The notes beneath the pieces were generated by a model. The model had not been told where the DNA came from and did not search any database. It saw nothing but the letters and a program-made list of their open reading frames with translations. Position numbers and translations under genes: made by a program. This document shows, piece by piece, positions 56,782 through 64,000 of a stretch of DNA of 64,000 nt; the first letter of the stretch is position 1, and every line of letters starts with the position of its first letter. Origin of the DNA: Kitasatospora fiedleri (lineage in GTDB: Bacteria; Actinomycetota; Actinomycetes; Streptomycetales; Streptomycetaceae); the NCBI RefSeq assembly GCF_948472415.1, contig NZ_OX419519.1, positions 2,852,001 to 2,916,000 of the forward strand, written 5' to 3'.

Positions 56782-57993
56782 ATGGCCGAGACCTTTGCCG
56801 AGACGTTCTCCGAAACCTCCGCCGCGGCCGCCGCGACGCCCGCGCCCGCCGTCCGGATCACCGCCGACCACGCCCGCCGGCTCGCGCTGCGCGCCCAGGG
56901 CCTGCTCGGCTCCCCCGACCGCCGCTCCGGCCCGCAGGGCGTGCTGCGGCAGCTCGGCGCCGTCCAGCTGGACACCATCTCGGTGCTGGCCCGCTCGCAC
57001 GAGCTGGTGCCGTACGCCCGGCTCGGCGCGGTCGGCCGCCGCCCGGTCGAGCAGGCGTACTGGGGTCGGGGCACCGCCTTCGAGTACTGGTCGCACGCGG
57101 CCTGCGTGCTGCCGATCGAGGAGTGGCCGCTGTTCGCGTTCCGCCGCCGCGCCTACCGGGACAAGGGCCGGGTCTGGGGCCACCGGGTCTCGCCGGAGGC
57201 GTACGCCCGGGTGATCGACCAGCTGCGCGCCGAGGGCCCGCTGACCTCGACCGCGCTCGGCGGCGCCAAGCGGACCTCGGAGTGGTGGGACTGGTCCGAC
57301 ACCAAGATCGCCGTGGAGCGGGCGCTGGCCTTCGGTGACGTGGTGGTCACCGAGCGGCGCGGCTGGAAGCGGGTCTACGACCTGGCCGAACGGGCCGTCC
57401 CGGCCGAGCTGTTCGAGCAGGACCCGACCGACGCCGAGTGCCTGGTGCGGCTGGTGGCGCAGGCCGGGGCCGCGCTGGGCGTGGCCACCCGGGCCGACCT
57501 GATGGACTACCACCGCCTCAAGGGCGCCCAACTGGCCGCCGCGCTCCCGGAGTCGGGCCTGGTCCCGGTCGAGGTGGAGGGCTGGGGCGCCCCCGCCTGG
57601 GCCGACCCGACGGCGCTGGCCGCGGAGCCGCGCGGGCGCCACCGCACCACCCTGCTCTCCCCGTTCGACTCGCTGGTCTGGGACCGCCCGCGCACCGAGC
57701 GGATCTTCGGCATGAGCCACCGCCTGGAGGCGTACACCCCCAAGCACAAGCGGGTGCACGGCTACTTCGCGATGCCGCTACTGGCCGCCGGCCGGCTGGT
57801 CGGCCGGGTCGACCCGGCCCGCGAGGGCAGCGTCCTGGTGGCCCGTCAGGTCTCGCTGGACGCGCCGAAGTTCGTCCCCGCGCTGGCCGAGGCGCTGCGC
57901 GAGGCCGCCGACTGGGTGGGCTGCTCGGACGTCCGGGTGGAGCGGCTGGCGGACGAGTCGCTGCGGCCGGAGCTGGAGCGGCTGCTGGGCTGA
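56782..57993 (+). CDS. YcaQ/AlkZ-like DNA glycosylase (HTH_42 family)
   Basis: A 403-residue winged-helix protein of the family that contains E. coli YcaQ and Streptomyces AlkZ, which unhook bulky or crosslinking alkyl adducts from DNA. The catalytic motif reads VQLDTISVLARSHELV, the Q-hydrophobic-D form typical of the YcaQ branch, whereas AlkZ uses Q-hydrophobic-Q. Other family marks are WGRGTAFEYWSHAACVLP, HRTTLLSPFDSLVWDR and HKRVHGYFAMPLL. It lies among core genes and is divergent from secA, so it is probably a housekeeping repair enzyme and not self-resistance for the nearby cluster. Confidence 0.85.
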   Translation: MAETFAETFSETSAAAAATPAPAVRITADHARRLALRAQGLLGSPDRRSGPQGVLRQLGAVQLDTISVLARSHELVPYARLGAVGRRPVEQAYWGRGTAFEYWSHAACVLPIEEWPLFAFRRRAYRDKGRVWGHRVSPEAYARVIDQLRAEGPLTSTALGGAKRTSEWWDWSDTKIAVERALAFGDVVVTERRGWKRVYDLAERAVPAELFEQDPTDAECLVRLVAQAGAALGVATRADLMDYHRLKGAQLAAALPESGLVPVEVEGWGAPAWADPTALAAEPRGRHRTTLLSPFDSLVWDRPRTERIFGMSHRLEAYTPKHKRVHGYFAMPLLAAGRLVGRVDPAREGSVLVARQVSLDAPKFVPALAEALREAADWVGCSDVRVERLADESLRPELERLLG

Positions 57994-58079
57994 GCCGTTG
58001 CCGGGCCGGGCCAAGCCGGGCCGAGCCGCCGCCCGGCCGAACGGACGCCGGGCCGAAGGGCTGCGGGGGCCGAACGGCG

Positions 58080-58113
58080 ACGGCCGCCGGGCCCGGTCGG
58101 GTCCGGCGGCCGT
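58080..58113. terminator. Hairpin between convergent glycosylase and regulator genes
   Basis: Arms of 11 bp (58080-58090 / 58103-58113) with a 12-base loop. Confidence 0.75.
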
Positions 58114-58126
58114 TCCCGGCTCGCGC

Positions 58127-58852
58127 TCAGCCTATTTCGAGGATCTTCTCACGCATCGCGTACACCACCGCCTCCATCCTGGAGTGCAGTTGGAGCTTCT
58201 CCAGGATGTTGCGCACGTGGTTCTTGACGGTGTTCTCGCTGATGAACAGCTCCTTGGCGATCTCCCGGTTGTTCATCCCGGTGGCCACCAGCTTGAGCAC
58301 CTCCAGCTCCCGGTCGGTGAGCCGGGGCGCAGGCAGCAGCTCCCGGTCGTCCGAGCGGCGCTGGATCATCGACTTGAACTCGGTCAGCAGCTTGGCCGCC
58401 ATCGACGGGCTGATCTGCGACTGCCCGTCGGCCACCGCGCGGATCGCGGTGGCCACCTCGTCGGTGGAGATCTCCTTCAGCAGGTAGCCGGTGGCCCCCG
58501 CCTTGATCGCCTCGTAGAGGTCGGCCTCCTCGTCGCTGATCGTCAGCATGATGATCTTGGCGCTGGGCACCACGTCCTTGATCGCGGTGCACGCCTCGAT
58601 GCCGCTGCGCCGGGGCATCCGGACGTCCATCAGGATGATGTCCGGCAGCAGGTCGGCGGCCTTCAGCACGGCTTCCGCGCCGTCCCCGGCCTCGCCGATC
58701 ACCCGGATGTCCGGCTCCTCGGCGAGCACGATCTCCAGGCCGCGGCGGAACAGCGCGTGGTCGTCCACCACCAGCACCCGGATCGGCTCCTCCCGGCGCG
58801 GCGGGAAGCCGGCGTCCTCGGGCCCCAGCCCCTCGCGCGAAAGCTCCGCCAT
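58127..58852 (-). CDS. NarL/LuxR-family response regulator
   Basis: A 241-residue response regulator with receiver motifs [13 protein letters not shown], phospho-acceptor Asp in [10 protein letters not shown] and the Lys in YLLKEI, and a C-terminal LuxR helix-turn-helix ([36 protein letters not shown]). The ATG at 58852 follows GGGGGAGGAG; longer frames have no site. It lies between hpf and secA, a position conserved in Streptomyces, and no sensor kinase is next to it. Confidence 0.92.
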   Translation of the reverse strand: MAELSREGLGPEDAGFPPRREEPIRVLVVDDHALFRRGLEIVLAEEPDIRVIGEAGDGAEAVLKAADLLPDIILMDVRMPRRSGIEACTAIKDVVPSAKIIMLTISDEEADLYEAIKAGATGYLLKEISTDEVATAIRAVADGQSQISPSMAAKLLTEFKSMIQRRSDDRELLPAPRLTDRELEVLKLVATGMNNREIAKELFISENTVKNHVRNILEKLQLHSRMEAVVYAMREKILEIG

Positions 58853-59014
58853 CCGCTCCTCCCCCGCCCTCCGGTCACGTCCGACGCGCCCATCATTCCA
58901 CGGCCCGGACCCGCCGCGATCACCCTGCGCCGTCGAACCGCCCGGCTGGGTGACCCCGCCCGCCCCGGCCGCCCCGCCCGCCCCGGCGGTCACACCGGCG
59001 GCCCCCGCACGCGC

Positions 59015-59053
59015 CGGTGGCCCCGGCGGCCGGGAGGGCCGCCGGGGCCACCG
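59015..59053 (-). terminator. Terminator after hpf
   Basis: Perfect 17-bp stem (59015-59031 / 59037-59053) with a 5-base loop, 41 bp after the hpf stop and before the response-regulator gene. Confidence 0.85.
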
Positions 59054-59093
59054 TGGTGCTCCGGCCGCGGGCGGGGCCCGCCGTCAGTCCCGC

Positions 59094-59786
59094 CTACTCC
59101 TCGTCGGGCCCGTTGATCGCGCCGCCCGCCCCCGCGACGTCCGCGGCGGCGGCCTGGTCCTCCTTGAGGTGGATCACGCCGTAGTGGTAGCCGTGCCGGC
59201 GGTAGACCACGCTCGGCAGGCCGCTGTCCTTCTCCTGGAAGAGGTAGAAGTCGTGGCCCACCAGCTCCATCGCGTACAGCGCCTGGTCCAGCGACATCGG
59301 CGCCGCGGCGTGGGTCTTCTCGCGGACCACCAGCGGCCCGTCGCCCTCCACCTCCAGGCTGCCCGCCACGGTCCGGCGGGCCGCGCCGTCGACCTCCGGG
59401 GCCGCCTCGGCGGCGGGCAGGTCGGCCAGCGCGGCGGTCGCCGCGGCGACGCTGAGCGGCGTCCGCCCGTTGACCCCGCCCTTGTGCACCCGGCGGCGGT
59501 CGGCGGACTTGCGCAGCTGCGCCTCCAGCTTCGCGGAGGCGAGGTCCAGCGCCGCCCACGGGTCGCTGGCGGACGCCTCGGCCCGGATCACCGGGCCCCG
59601 GCTGCGGAGGGTGATCTCCACCCGGTCGGCGCGGTCGGCCTGGCGCGGGTTGGGCTCCTTGGACACCTCGACATCCAGGCTGATCGCCTTGGTGTCGAAC
59701 TTCTGGACCTTCTCCAGCTTCTCGGCCACGTGCTCGCGGAACCTCTTGGGCACCTCGGTCTTGCGGCCCTTGACGACGATGTCCAC
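59094..59786 (-). CDS. hpf: Long-form ribosome hibernation promoting factor
   Basis: Stabilises inactive 100S ribosome dimers in stationary phase or stress. The 230-residue long form has an N-terminal S30AE domain (VDIVVKGRKTEVPKRFREHV, EITLRSRGPVIRAEASASD) that binds the small subunit decoding site, a variable linker, and a C-terminal dimerisation domain (PMSLDQALYAMELVGHDFYLF, YRRHGYHYGVIHL). The GTG at 59786 has GGAG 6 bases upstream; upstream starts add unrelated residues. It is monocistronic, with its own terminator. Confidence 0.95.
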   Translation of the reverse strand: MDIVVKGRKTEVPKRFREHVAEKLEKVQKFDTKAISLDVEVSKEPNPRQADRADRVEITLRSRGPVIRAEASASDPWAALDLASAKLEAQLRKSADRRRVHKGGVNGRTPLSVAAATAALADLPAAEAAPEVDGAARRTVAGSLEVEGDGPLVVREKTHAAAPMSLDQALYAMELVGHDFYLFQEKDSGLPSVVYRRHGYHYGVIHLKEDQAAAADVAGAGGAINGPDEE

Positions 59787-60154
59787 GCAGAACTCCGATC
59801 CCTCGTGCTGACCGGCTCGGAGTGCGTCCCGAACCGGCGTGAGACCCAGCCGGACCAGTCGGTCACCGCCCGCCCCCAGGACACCGCCCGGGGAACCCGC
59901 GAGGACCACCGGCCCTTACCTCACTTCCTCCCCACCAGGAGAATTCGAAACCCCTGGAAACCTCATGCAACACCTGACGCGGGGATCTCGCCTCCCCAGT
60001 CGGACGACCGTAACGAGGTCCGGCCGGCGGCCCGGCTGTTCCCCCCTGTCTACCCACCTACGGGTGAAACATCGGCGAACGGCTGGACAACACGCCCGGC
60101 ACCGCCCACCGTATGGCTGATGCCGCCGCCCGGCGGGCGTTCCGGAGGGGTTCC
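59787..60154. other. Divergent region, hpf / comF
   Basis: About 370 bp between divergent starts, with an AT-richer patch near 59930-59960. Both promoters should be here. I cannot place a confident -35/-10 pair, and I see no gene. Confidence 0.4.
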
Positions 60155-60913
60155 GTGACCAGCCGCAGTACCGCCCACCAGCCCGAATCCGGTCCGGCCC
60201 CGGTCCTCGCCGCCCTGCTCGACCTGCTGCTCCCCGCCCGCTGCGCCGGCTGCGGAAGCGGCCTCACCGGCCTGTGCCCGCCCTGCCGCGCGCTGCTGCA
60301 CGGCGCCGCCGCCGGGCCGGCCGGGCCGCACCGGCCGCCGCCCGGGCTGCCGCCGGTGCACGCCGCCGCCCGCTACGCCGGGCCGGTGCGCCAACTGCTG
60401 CTCGCCCACAAGGAACGCGGCGCGCTCCGGCTGGCCGCCCCGCTGGGCACCGCGCTGGCCGCCGCCGTGCGCTCCGCGACCGGCGCGGGCGCCGCCCCGC
60501 TGCTGCTGGTGCCGGTGCCCTCGGTCCGGGCCGCCACCCGGGCCCGCGGCCACGACCCGACGCTGCGGCTGGCCCGGGCCGCGGCCCGCGAACTGCGCCG
60601 CGGCGGCGTCGCCACCCTGGTCGCGCCGGTGCTGCGGCACAGCCGCCCGGTGGCCGACCAGGCGGGCCTGGGCGCCGCCGAGCGCCACCGCAACCTGGAC
60701 GGGGCGCTGGCCGTGCCGGCCCGGGACGCCCGGCGGCTGGCCGGGCACCGGCTGGTGCTGGTGGACGACCTGGTGACCACCGGGGCGAGCCTGGCCGAGG
60801 CGGCCCGGGCGCTGCGCGCGGCGGGCTGCCCGCCGCGGGCGGCCGCCACCGTCGCGGCCGCCGCCCGGCGGGACCGGGGAGGCCGGGGCCGCGGGCGGGC
60901 TCAGCCCGGGTAG
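60155..60913 (+). CDS. ComF-family phosphoribosyltransferase-like protein
   Basis: A 252-residue ComF-type protein. The N-terminal zinc knuckle [15 protein letters not shown] is followed by a phosphoribosyltransferase fold with the PRPP-binding motif [14 protein letters not shown] and the family segment [13 protein letters not shown]. In competent bacteria ComF supports uptake of single-stranded DNA; the role in Streptomyces is not established. The GTG at 60155 is favoured by GGAGGGG about 4 bases upstream; an ATG at 60113 is the alternative. Its end overlaps the end of lpqB by 13 bp on the other strand. Confidence 0.85.
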   Translation: MTSRSTAHQPESGPAPVLAALLDLLLPARCAGCGSGLTGLCPPCRALLHGAAAGPAGPHRPPPGLPPVHAAARYAGPVRQLLLAHKERGALRLAAPLGTALAAAVRSATGAGAAPLLLVPVPSVRAATRARGHDPTLRLARAAARELRRGGVATLVAPVLRHSRPVADQAGLGAAERHRNLDGALAVPARDARRLAGHRLVLVDDLVTTGASLAEAARALRAAGCPPRAAATVAAAARRDRGGRGRGRAQPG

Positions 60914-62784
60914 ACGAACGCGGTGGCGGCCTTCCCCTTGGTGGGCACCTCGTGCCACTGGTTGTCCTTGAGCAGCGACAGGCCCCGCTCCGAGGAGGCG
61001 AGCACCGCCGAACCGGCCGGGCCGCCCGAGCCCGCCGGCCCGCCGGGTCCGGCCGGCAGCCGGGCCTCGGTCGCGGACAGCGCGGTCATCGACTCGCCGC
61101 CCTGGAGCGGGGAGTCGGTGGACTGCGAGCCGTCGGTGCCCAGGAAGTGCAGCTGCTGGAGCCGGTCGGCCTCCTTGCCGAGCACCACCAGCTGGTCGGT
61201 GTCGCCCCAGGAGACGGCGGCGACCTCGGTCAACTGCGGCGCGATGTCGCGCAGCGCGGTGATCCGGGCGGTCGGCTGCTGCGCGGTGCCGCCGTGCTGG
61301 ACCAGGCCGAGCAGCAGGGTGGTCGGGCCGTCGCCGCGGCGGACCAGCAGGGCGATCCGGGTGCCGTCGGAGGAGATCCGCAGCGACTGCACGCTCTGCC
61401 CGCCCAGCCCGTCGACCTGCACCGGGACGACGGTGCGGCCGCGCACCATCAGCACCTTGGGCGCGGCCGGGTCGCGGTCGACCAGCCACAGGTCCTGCCG
61501 CCCGTCCCAGCTGGGCGAGGCCAGGCCCTGACCGGGCTGGGGGGCGAGGCTGTGCACGAGCGGCTCGCCGTACTTGGCGCCGTCGCCAAGCTCGGCCTCG
61601 ACCAGGTCGCGGCCGTCGGCGCCGACCACCGCGGCGGCGCCGCCGTCCCGGCGGACCGCGACGGCGCCGTTGCCGGGCCGGAACTGGCCGGGCTGCGGGG
61701 CCTGCCCGAGCACCCCGGGGACGGGGACCGGGTCGAGGCCGGTGTCCTGGTAGCGGGTGAGCCGGCCGTCGTCCAGCTGGATGTACGCGGCGACGCCGTT
61801 GTCGGTGCCGGCCAGCACGCCGGGGGCGACCAGCGCGGCCTCGGCGCTGCCGAGCGAGCAGCCGCCGCCGGTCATCGACAGGTCGAGCCGGTCCAGTTTG
61901 CTCTGCTGGTCGGCCAGGGTCTGGAAGAGCTGCTGGGCCATCTGCTTGCAGGCGGCCGGGTCGCCGCCCTCCAGCCGGACGGTGGCCGTCCGGTTCTCGC
62001 CGACCGAGGCGCCGAGCACCCGGACGCCGTCGAGCCTGGAGGTCACCACCGGGCCGAGCCAGCGCGAGGGCCCGTCGGCGGTGGCCTGGGCGGCCTCGGT
62101 GAGCGGGTCTATTCGGCGGCGCAGGTAGATCGGGTCGGGCACCAGCACCGGGGAGGTCTGCGGGTGCGCGGCGGAGGGGTCGGCCTGGGCGAAGAAGTAG
62201 CGGTGGACCGGCTTGTAGGTGTTCTTGAAGTTGGTCTGGTCGACGATCAGGCCGTCGGGCAGGTCGCTGATCCGCCACTCGCCCTTGTTCGGGCCGTCGG
62301 ACTCCTTCACGAAGACGAAGGTCTGCTCGTACGGGTCGTTGGAGTGGGCCTGGTAGCTGTGCTTGGCGTCGAGCGCGGCGACCTGCTTGCCCCTGACCTG
62401 CAGTTCGGTGGTGGTGGCGTCCTCCCCGAGGGCCGGGCCGAGGGGCGAGTTCGGGGCGCCGGCCAGCACCACCACGCCCGCGTCGGGCTTCCAGTTCTGG
62501 GCCGCGACGGCGGTCAGGTACTGCTTGGCGGTGTCGTAGTCGGCCTGGTCGGCGTTGGAGGAGTCCAGGAAGCCGGCCAGCAGGTCCCGGGGGGTCTCGC
62601 CCTTGTGCGGGGCGACGGGGTAGACGTGCACCTGGAGGGCGTCGGCGGCGTTCTGCGAGACCTCCAGGCGCTGCGGGGCGCCGCCGGAGGGCATCGAGAC
62701 GCAGCCGGTGGCGGCGGTCGCCAGCAGCACCGCCCAGCCCACCGCGAGGGCCCGCCGGTCAGCCGTCCTGTCGGTCCTGCGCAC
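60901..62784 (-). CDS. lpqB: Lipoprotein LpqB, MtrAB-associated
   Basis: A 627-residue lipoprotein with a lipobox (LATAATGC) at the end of its signal peptide, a GerMN-like region (about 120-330) and a beta-propeller-like C-terminal half. LpqB acts outside the membrane with the MtrB sensor in actinobacteria. The GTG start overlaps the 3' end of mtrB by 26 bp, so the two are co-translated, matching the conserved mtrA-mtrB-lpqB order. Confidence 0.95.
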   Translation of the reverse strand: MRRTDRTADRRALAVGWAVLLATAATGCVSMPSGGAPQRLEVSQNAADALQVHVYPVAPHKGETPRDLLAGFLDSSNADQADYDTAKQYLTAVAAQNWKPDAGVVVLAGAPNSPLGPALGEDATTTELQVRGKQVAALDAKHSYQAHSNDPYEQTFVFVKESDGPNKGEWRISDLPDGLIVDQTNFKNTYKPVHRYFFAQADPSAAHPQTSPVLVPDPIYLRRRIDPLTEAAQATADGPSRWLGPVVTSRLDGVRVLGASVGENRTATVRLEGGDPAACKQMAQQLFQTLADQQSKLDRLDLSMTGGGCSLGSAEAALVAPGVLAGTDNGVAAYIQLDDGRLTRYQDTGLDPVPVPGVLGQAPQPGQFRPGNGAVAVRRDGGAAAVVGADGRDLVEAELGDGAKYGEPLVHSLAPQPGQGLASPSWDGRQDLWLVDRDPAAPKVLMVRGRTVVPVQVDGLGGQSVQSLRISSDGTRIALLVRRGDGPTTLLLGLVQHGGTAQQPTARITALRDIAPQLTEVAAVSWGDTDQLVVLGKEADRLQQLHFLGTDGSQSTDSPLQGGESMTALSATEARLPAGPGGPAGSGGPAGSAVLASSERGLSLLKDNQWHEVPTKGKAATAFVYPG

Positions 62785-64000
62785 CGGCGGTCCCCTCCTG
62801 GTCGGTGGCGGCGCCGTCCGGTGCGGGCGGGGCCGACTGGGTCGGCCGGGCCCGGTCGACCACGATCTGCGCGCCGGTGGCGCCGTAGCCCGTGACGTCC
62901 GACGGGTCGGAGACCGGGGCGGCGGCGGGCCGGCCCAGGCCGGGGCCGATGCTGAGCACGCCGCCGAGGCCGGAGCCGAAGGCGTGCCGGTCGGTGTCCG
63001 GGGTCTCCGGGACGGCGGTGGACTCGCCGCCGGACAGCGCGGCCGTGCCGCGCGCGGTGCGCCGGTAGGGGGCGCCGGCCGAGGACATCCCGCGGTTGTA
63101 GCGGGAGTCCTCCGGCTCCAGCCGGAACGGGGCCCGGGAGATCTCGCCGCCGCGGGTGCGCGGCAGGGTCAGCCGGAAGTGCGAGCCGCCGCCGGGCTCG
63201 CCCCAGGCCTGGAGCCAGCCGCCGTGCAGGTGGGCGTCCTCGACCGCGATGGACAGGCCCAGGCCGGTGCCGCCGGTGGTCCGCACCCGGGACGGGTCGG
63301 CCCGCCAGAAGCGGTGGAACACCCGGGACGCCTCGCCCGGCTTGAGGCCGATGCCGTAGTCGCGCACGCCGACGGCGACCGCGCCCTCGGCGGAGCCGAG
63401 CCGGATCACCACGTCCCGGCCCTCGCCGTGCTCCAGCGCGTTGACCACCAGGTTGCGCAGGATGCGCTCGATCCGGCGGCCGTCGACCTCGGCGAGCACC
63501 GGGTTCTCGGCGCCGCGGATCAGCACCGCGCTGCCCTTGGCCCGGGCCAGCGGGTCGGCGGCCTCCACCACCCGGGTCACGATGTCCCGCAGGTCGACCG
63601 GTTCGGCGTCCAGGATCGCCGCGCCCGCGTCGAACCGGCTGATCTCCAGCAGGTCGGCGAGCAGCGACTCGAAGCGGTCCAGCTGGTCCTGGAGCAGCTC
63701 GGCGGAGCGGGCCGCCATCGGGTCCAGGTCCTCGCGGCTGTCGTAGATCAGGTCGGCGGCCATCCGGACGGTGGTCAGCGGGGTGCGCAGCTCGTGCGAG
63801 ACGTCCGAGACGAACCGGCGCTGCACCCGGGACAGCTCCTCCAGCTTGCGGATCTGCGCCTGCAGGCCGTTGGCCATCCGGTTGAACGATTCGCCGAGGC
63901 GGGCGATGTCGTCGGTGCCGGTGACCTTCATCCGCTCGTCGAAGTGCCCGGCGGCGAGCCGCTCGGAGATCCCGGCGGCCATCCGCACCGGCGTGACGAC
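62759..64000 (-). CDS. mtrB: Sensor histidine kinase MtrB, 5' end beyond window
   Basis: Partial gene: the frame is open to the window edge, and the N-terminal membrane and sensor part is missing. Visible are the HAMP linker (SFNRMANGLQAQIRKLEE), the phospho-acceptor SHELRTPLTTVRM, and the ATPase boxes NLVVNALEHGEG, RDYGIGL and TGGTGLGLSIA. A long disordered C-terminal tail of about 100 residues follows, usual for Streptomyces MtrB. With MtrA it controls cell-wall and developmental genes. Confidence 0.95.
   Translation of the reverse strand, partial: VVTPVRMAAGISERLAAGHFDERMKVTGTDDIARLGESFNRMANGLQAQIRKLEELSRVQRRFVSDVSHELRTPLTTVRMAADLIYDSREDLDPMAARSAELLQDQLDRFESLLADLLEISRFDAGAAILDAEPVDLRDIVTRVVEAADPLARAKGSAVLIRGAENPVLAEVDGRRIERILRNLVVNALEHGEGRDVVIRLGSAEGAVAVGVRDYGIGLKPGEASRVFHRFWRADPSRVRTTGGTGLGLSIAVEDAHLHGGWLQAWGEPGGGSHFRLTLPRTRGGEISRAPFRLEPEDSRYNRGMSSAGAPYRRTARGTAALSGGESTAVPETPDTDRHAFGSGLGGVLSIGPGLGRPAAAPVSDPSDVTGYGATGAQIVVDRARPTQSAPPAPDGAATDQEGTAGAQDRQDG

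Noticed and set aside
56782..57993. The YcaQ/AlkZ-like glycosylase as self-resistance for the peptide cluster
   Set aside because: It has the YcaQ-type Q-x-D motif, sits among core genes 8 kb from the cluster, and nothing in the cluster predicts a DNA-alkylating product.

Overview
The window is high-GC actinobacterial DNA of the Streptomyces/Kitasatospora type. Strongly G/C-biased third codon positions, GTG and TTG starts, a SARP regulator with a TTA codon, and core blocks (prfB with two Ser/Thr kinases; secA, hpf, lpqB, mtrB) all point there. Genus is inferred from gene content only.

Layout. About 0.2-15.7 kb is mostly core: a small zinc-ribbon membrane protein, prfB, kinases resembling PkaB and PkaA, an FHA/FtsK-type ATPase, the 180-kDa NAD-glutamate dehydrogenase, a P5C dehydrogenase whose usual catalytic Glu is Thr, and a HAD phosphatase. 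About 15.7-49.2 kb is a nonribosomal peptide gene cluster. About 49.3-53.7 kb is accessory sequence: an aldo/keto reductase, an MFS exporter, an 0.8-kb repeat-bearing non-coding tract, and two small conserved genes. About 53.8-64 kb is core again: secA, a YcaQ-like DNA glycosylase, a NarL-type regulator, hpf, comF, lpqB and a truncated mtrB.

The cluster combines four parts. (1) SbnA and SbnB homologues should make L-2,3-diaminopropionate. (2) Two NRPS proteins form C-A-T-E-C-A-T and C-A-T-C-A-T-TE, a four-residue line. The first two A domains have near-identical diamino-acid-like pockets, the third has a glycine code, and the fourth I cannot assign. (3) A six-step cassette carries a free ACP, an ATP-grasp ligase and a type III PLP decarboxylase, the same trio as butirosin BtrI/BtrJ/BtrK, which makes 4-aminobutyryl-ACP from glutamate. 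It also has an acyl-CoA dehydrogenase, an acyl-CoA-dehydrogenase C-terminal-like protein, a KAS III enzyme with an altered triad and a cysteine-less KAS-like partner. This cassette may supply an amino-acyl cap for the first C domain. (4) Service genes are a Sfp-type PPTase, MbtH, a split ABC-2 exporter and an MMPL exporter.

Regulation is legible in the DNA. Three promoters, in front of sbnA-NRPS, the ACP cassette and mbtH-ABC-PPTase, each carry three GTCAGYN-like heptamers at exact 11-bp spacing, with the last heptamer 8-9 bp upstream of a -10 element. This is the known layout of SARP operators. The only SARP gene in the window has an in-frame TTA codon, so the three operons look like one bldA-gated regulon. 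A DesK-type kinase and a LuxR-type response regulator lie 14 kb apart in the same cluster and may be partners.
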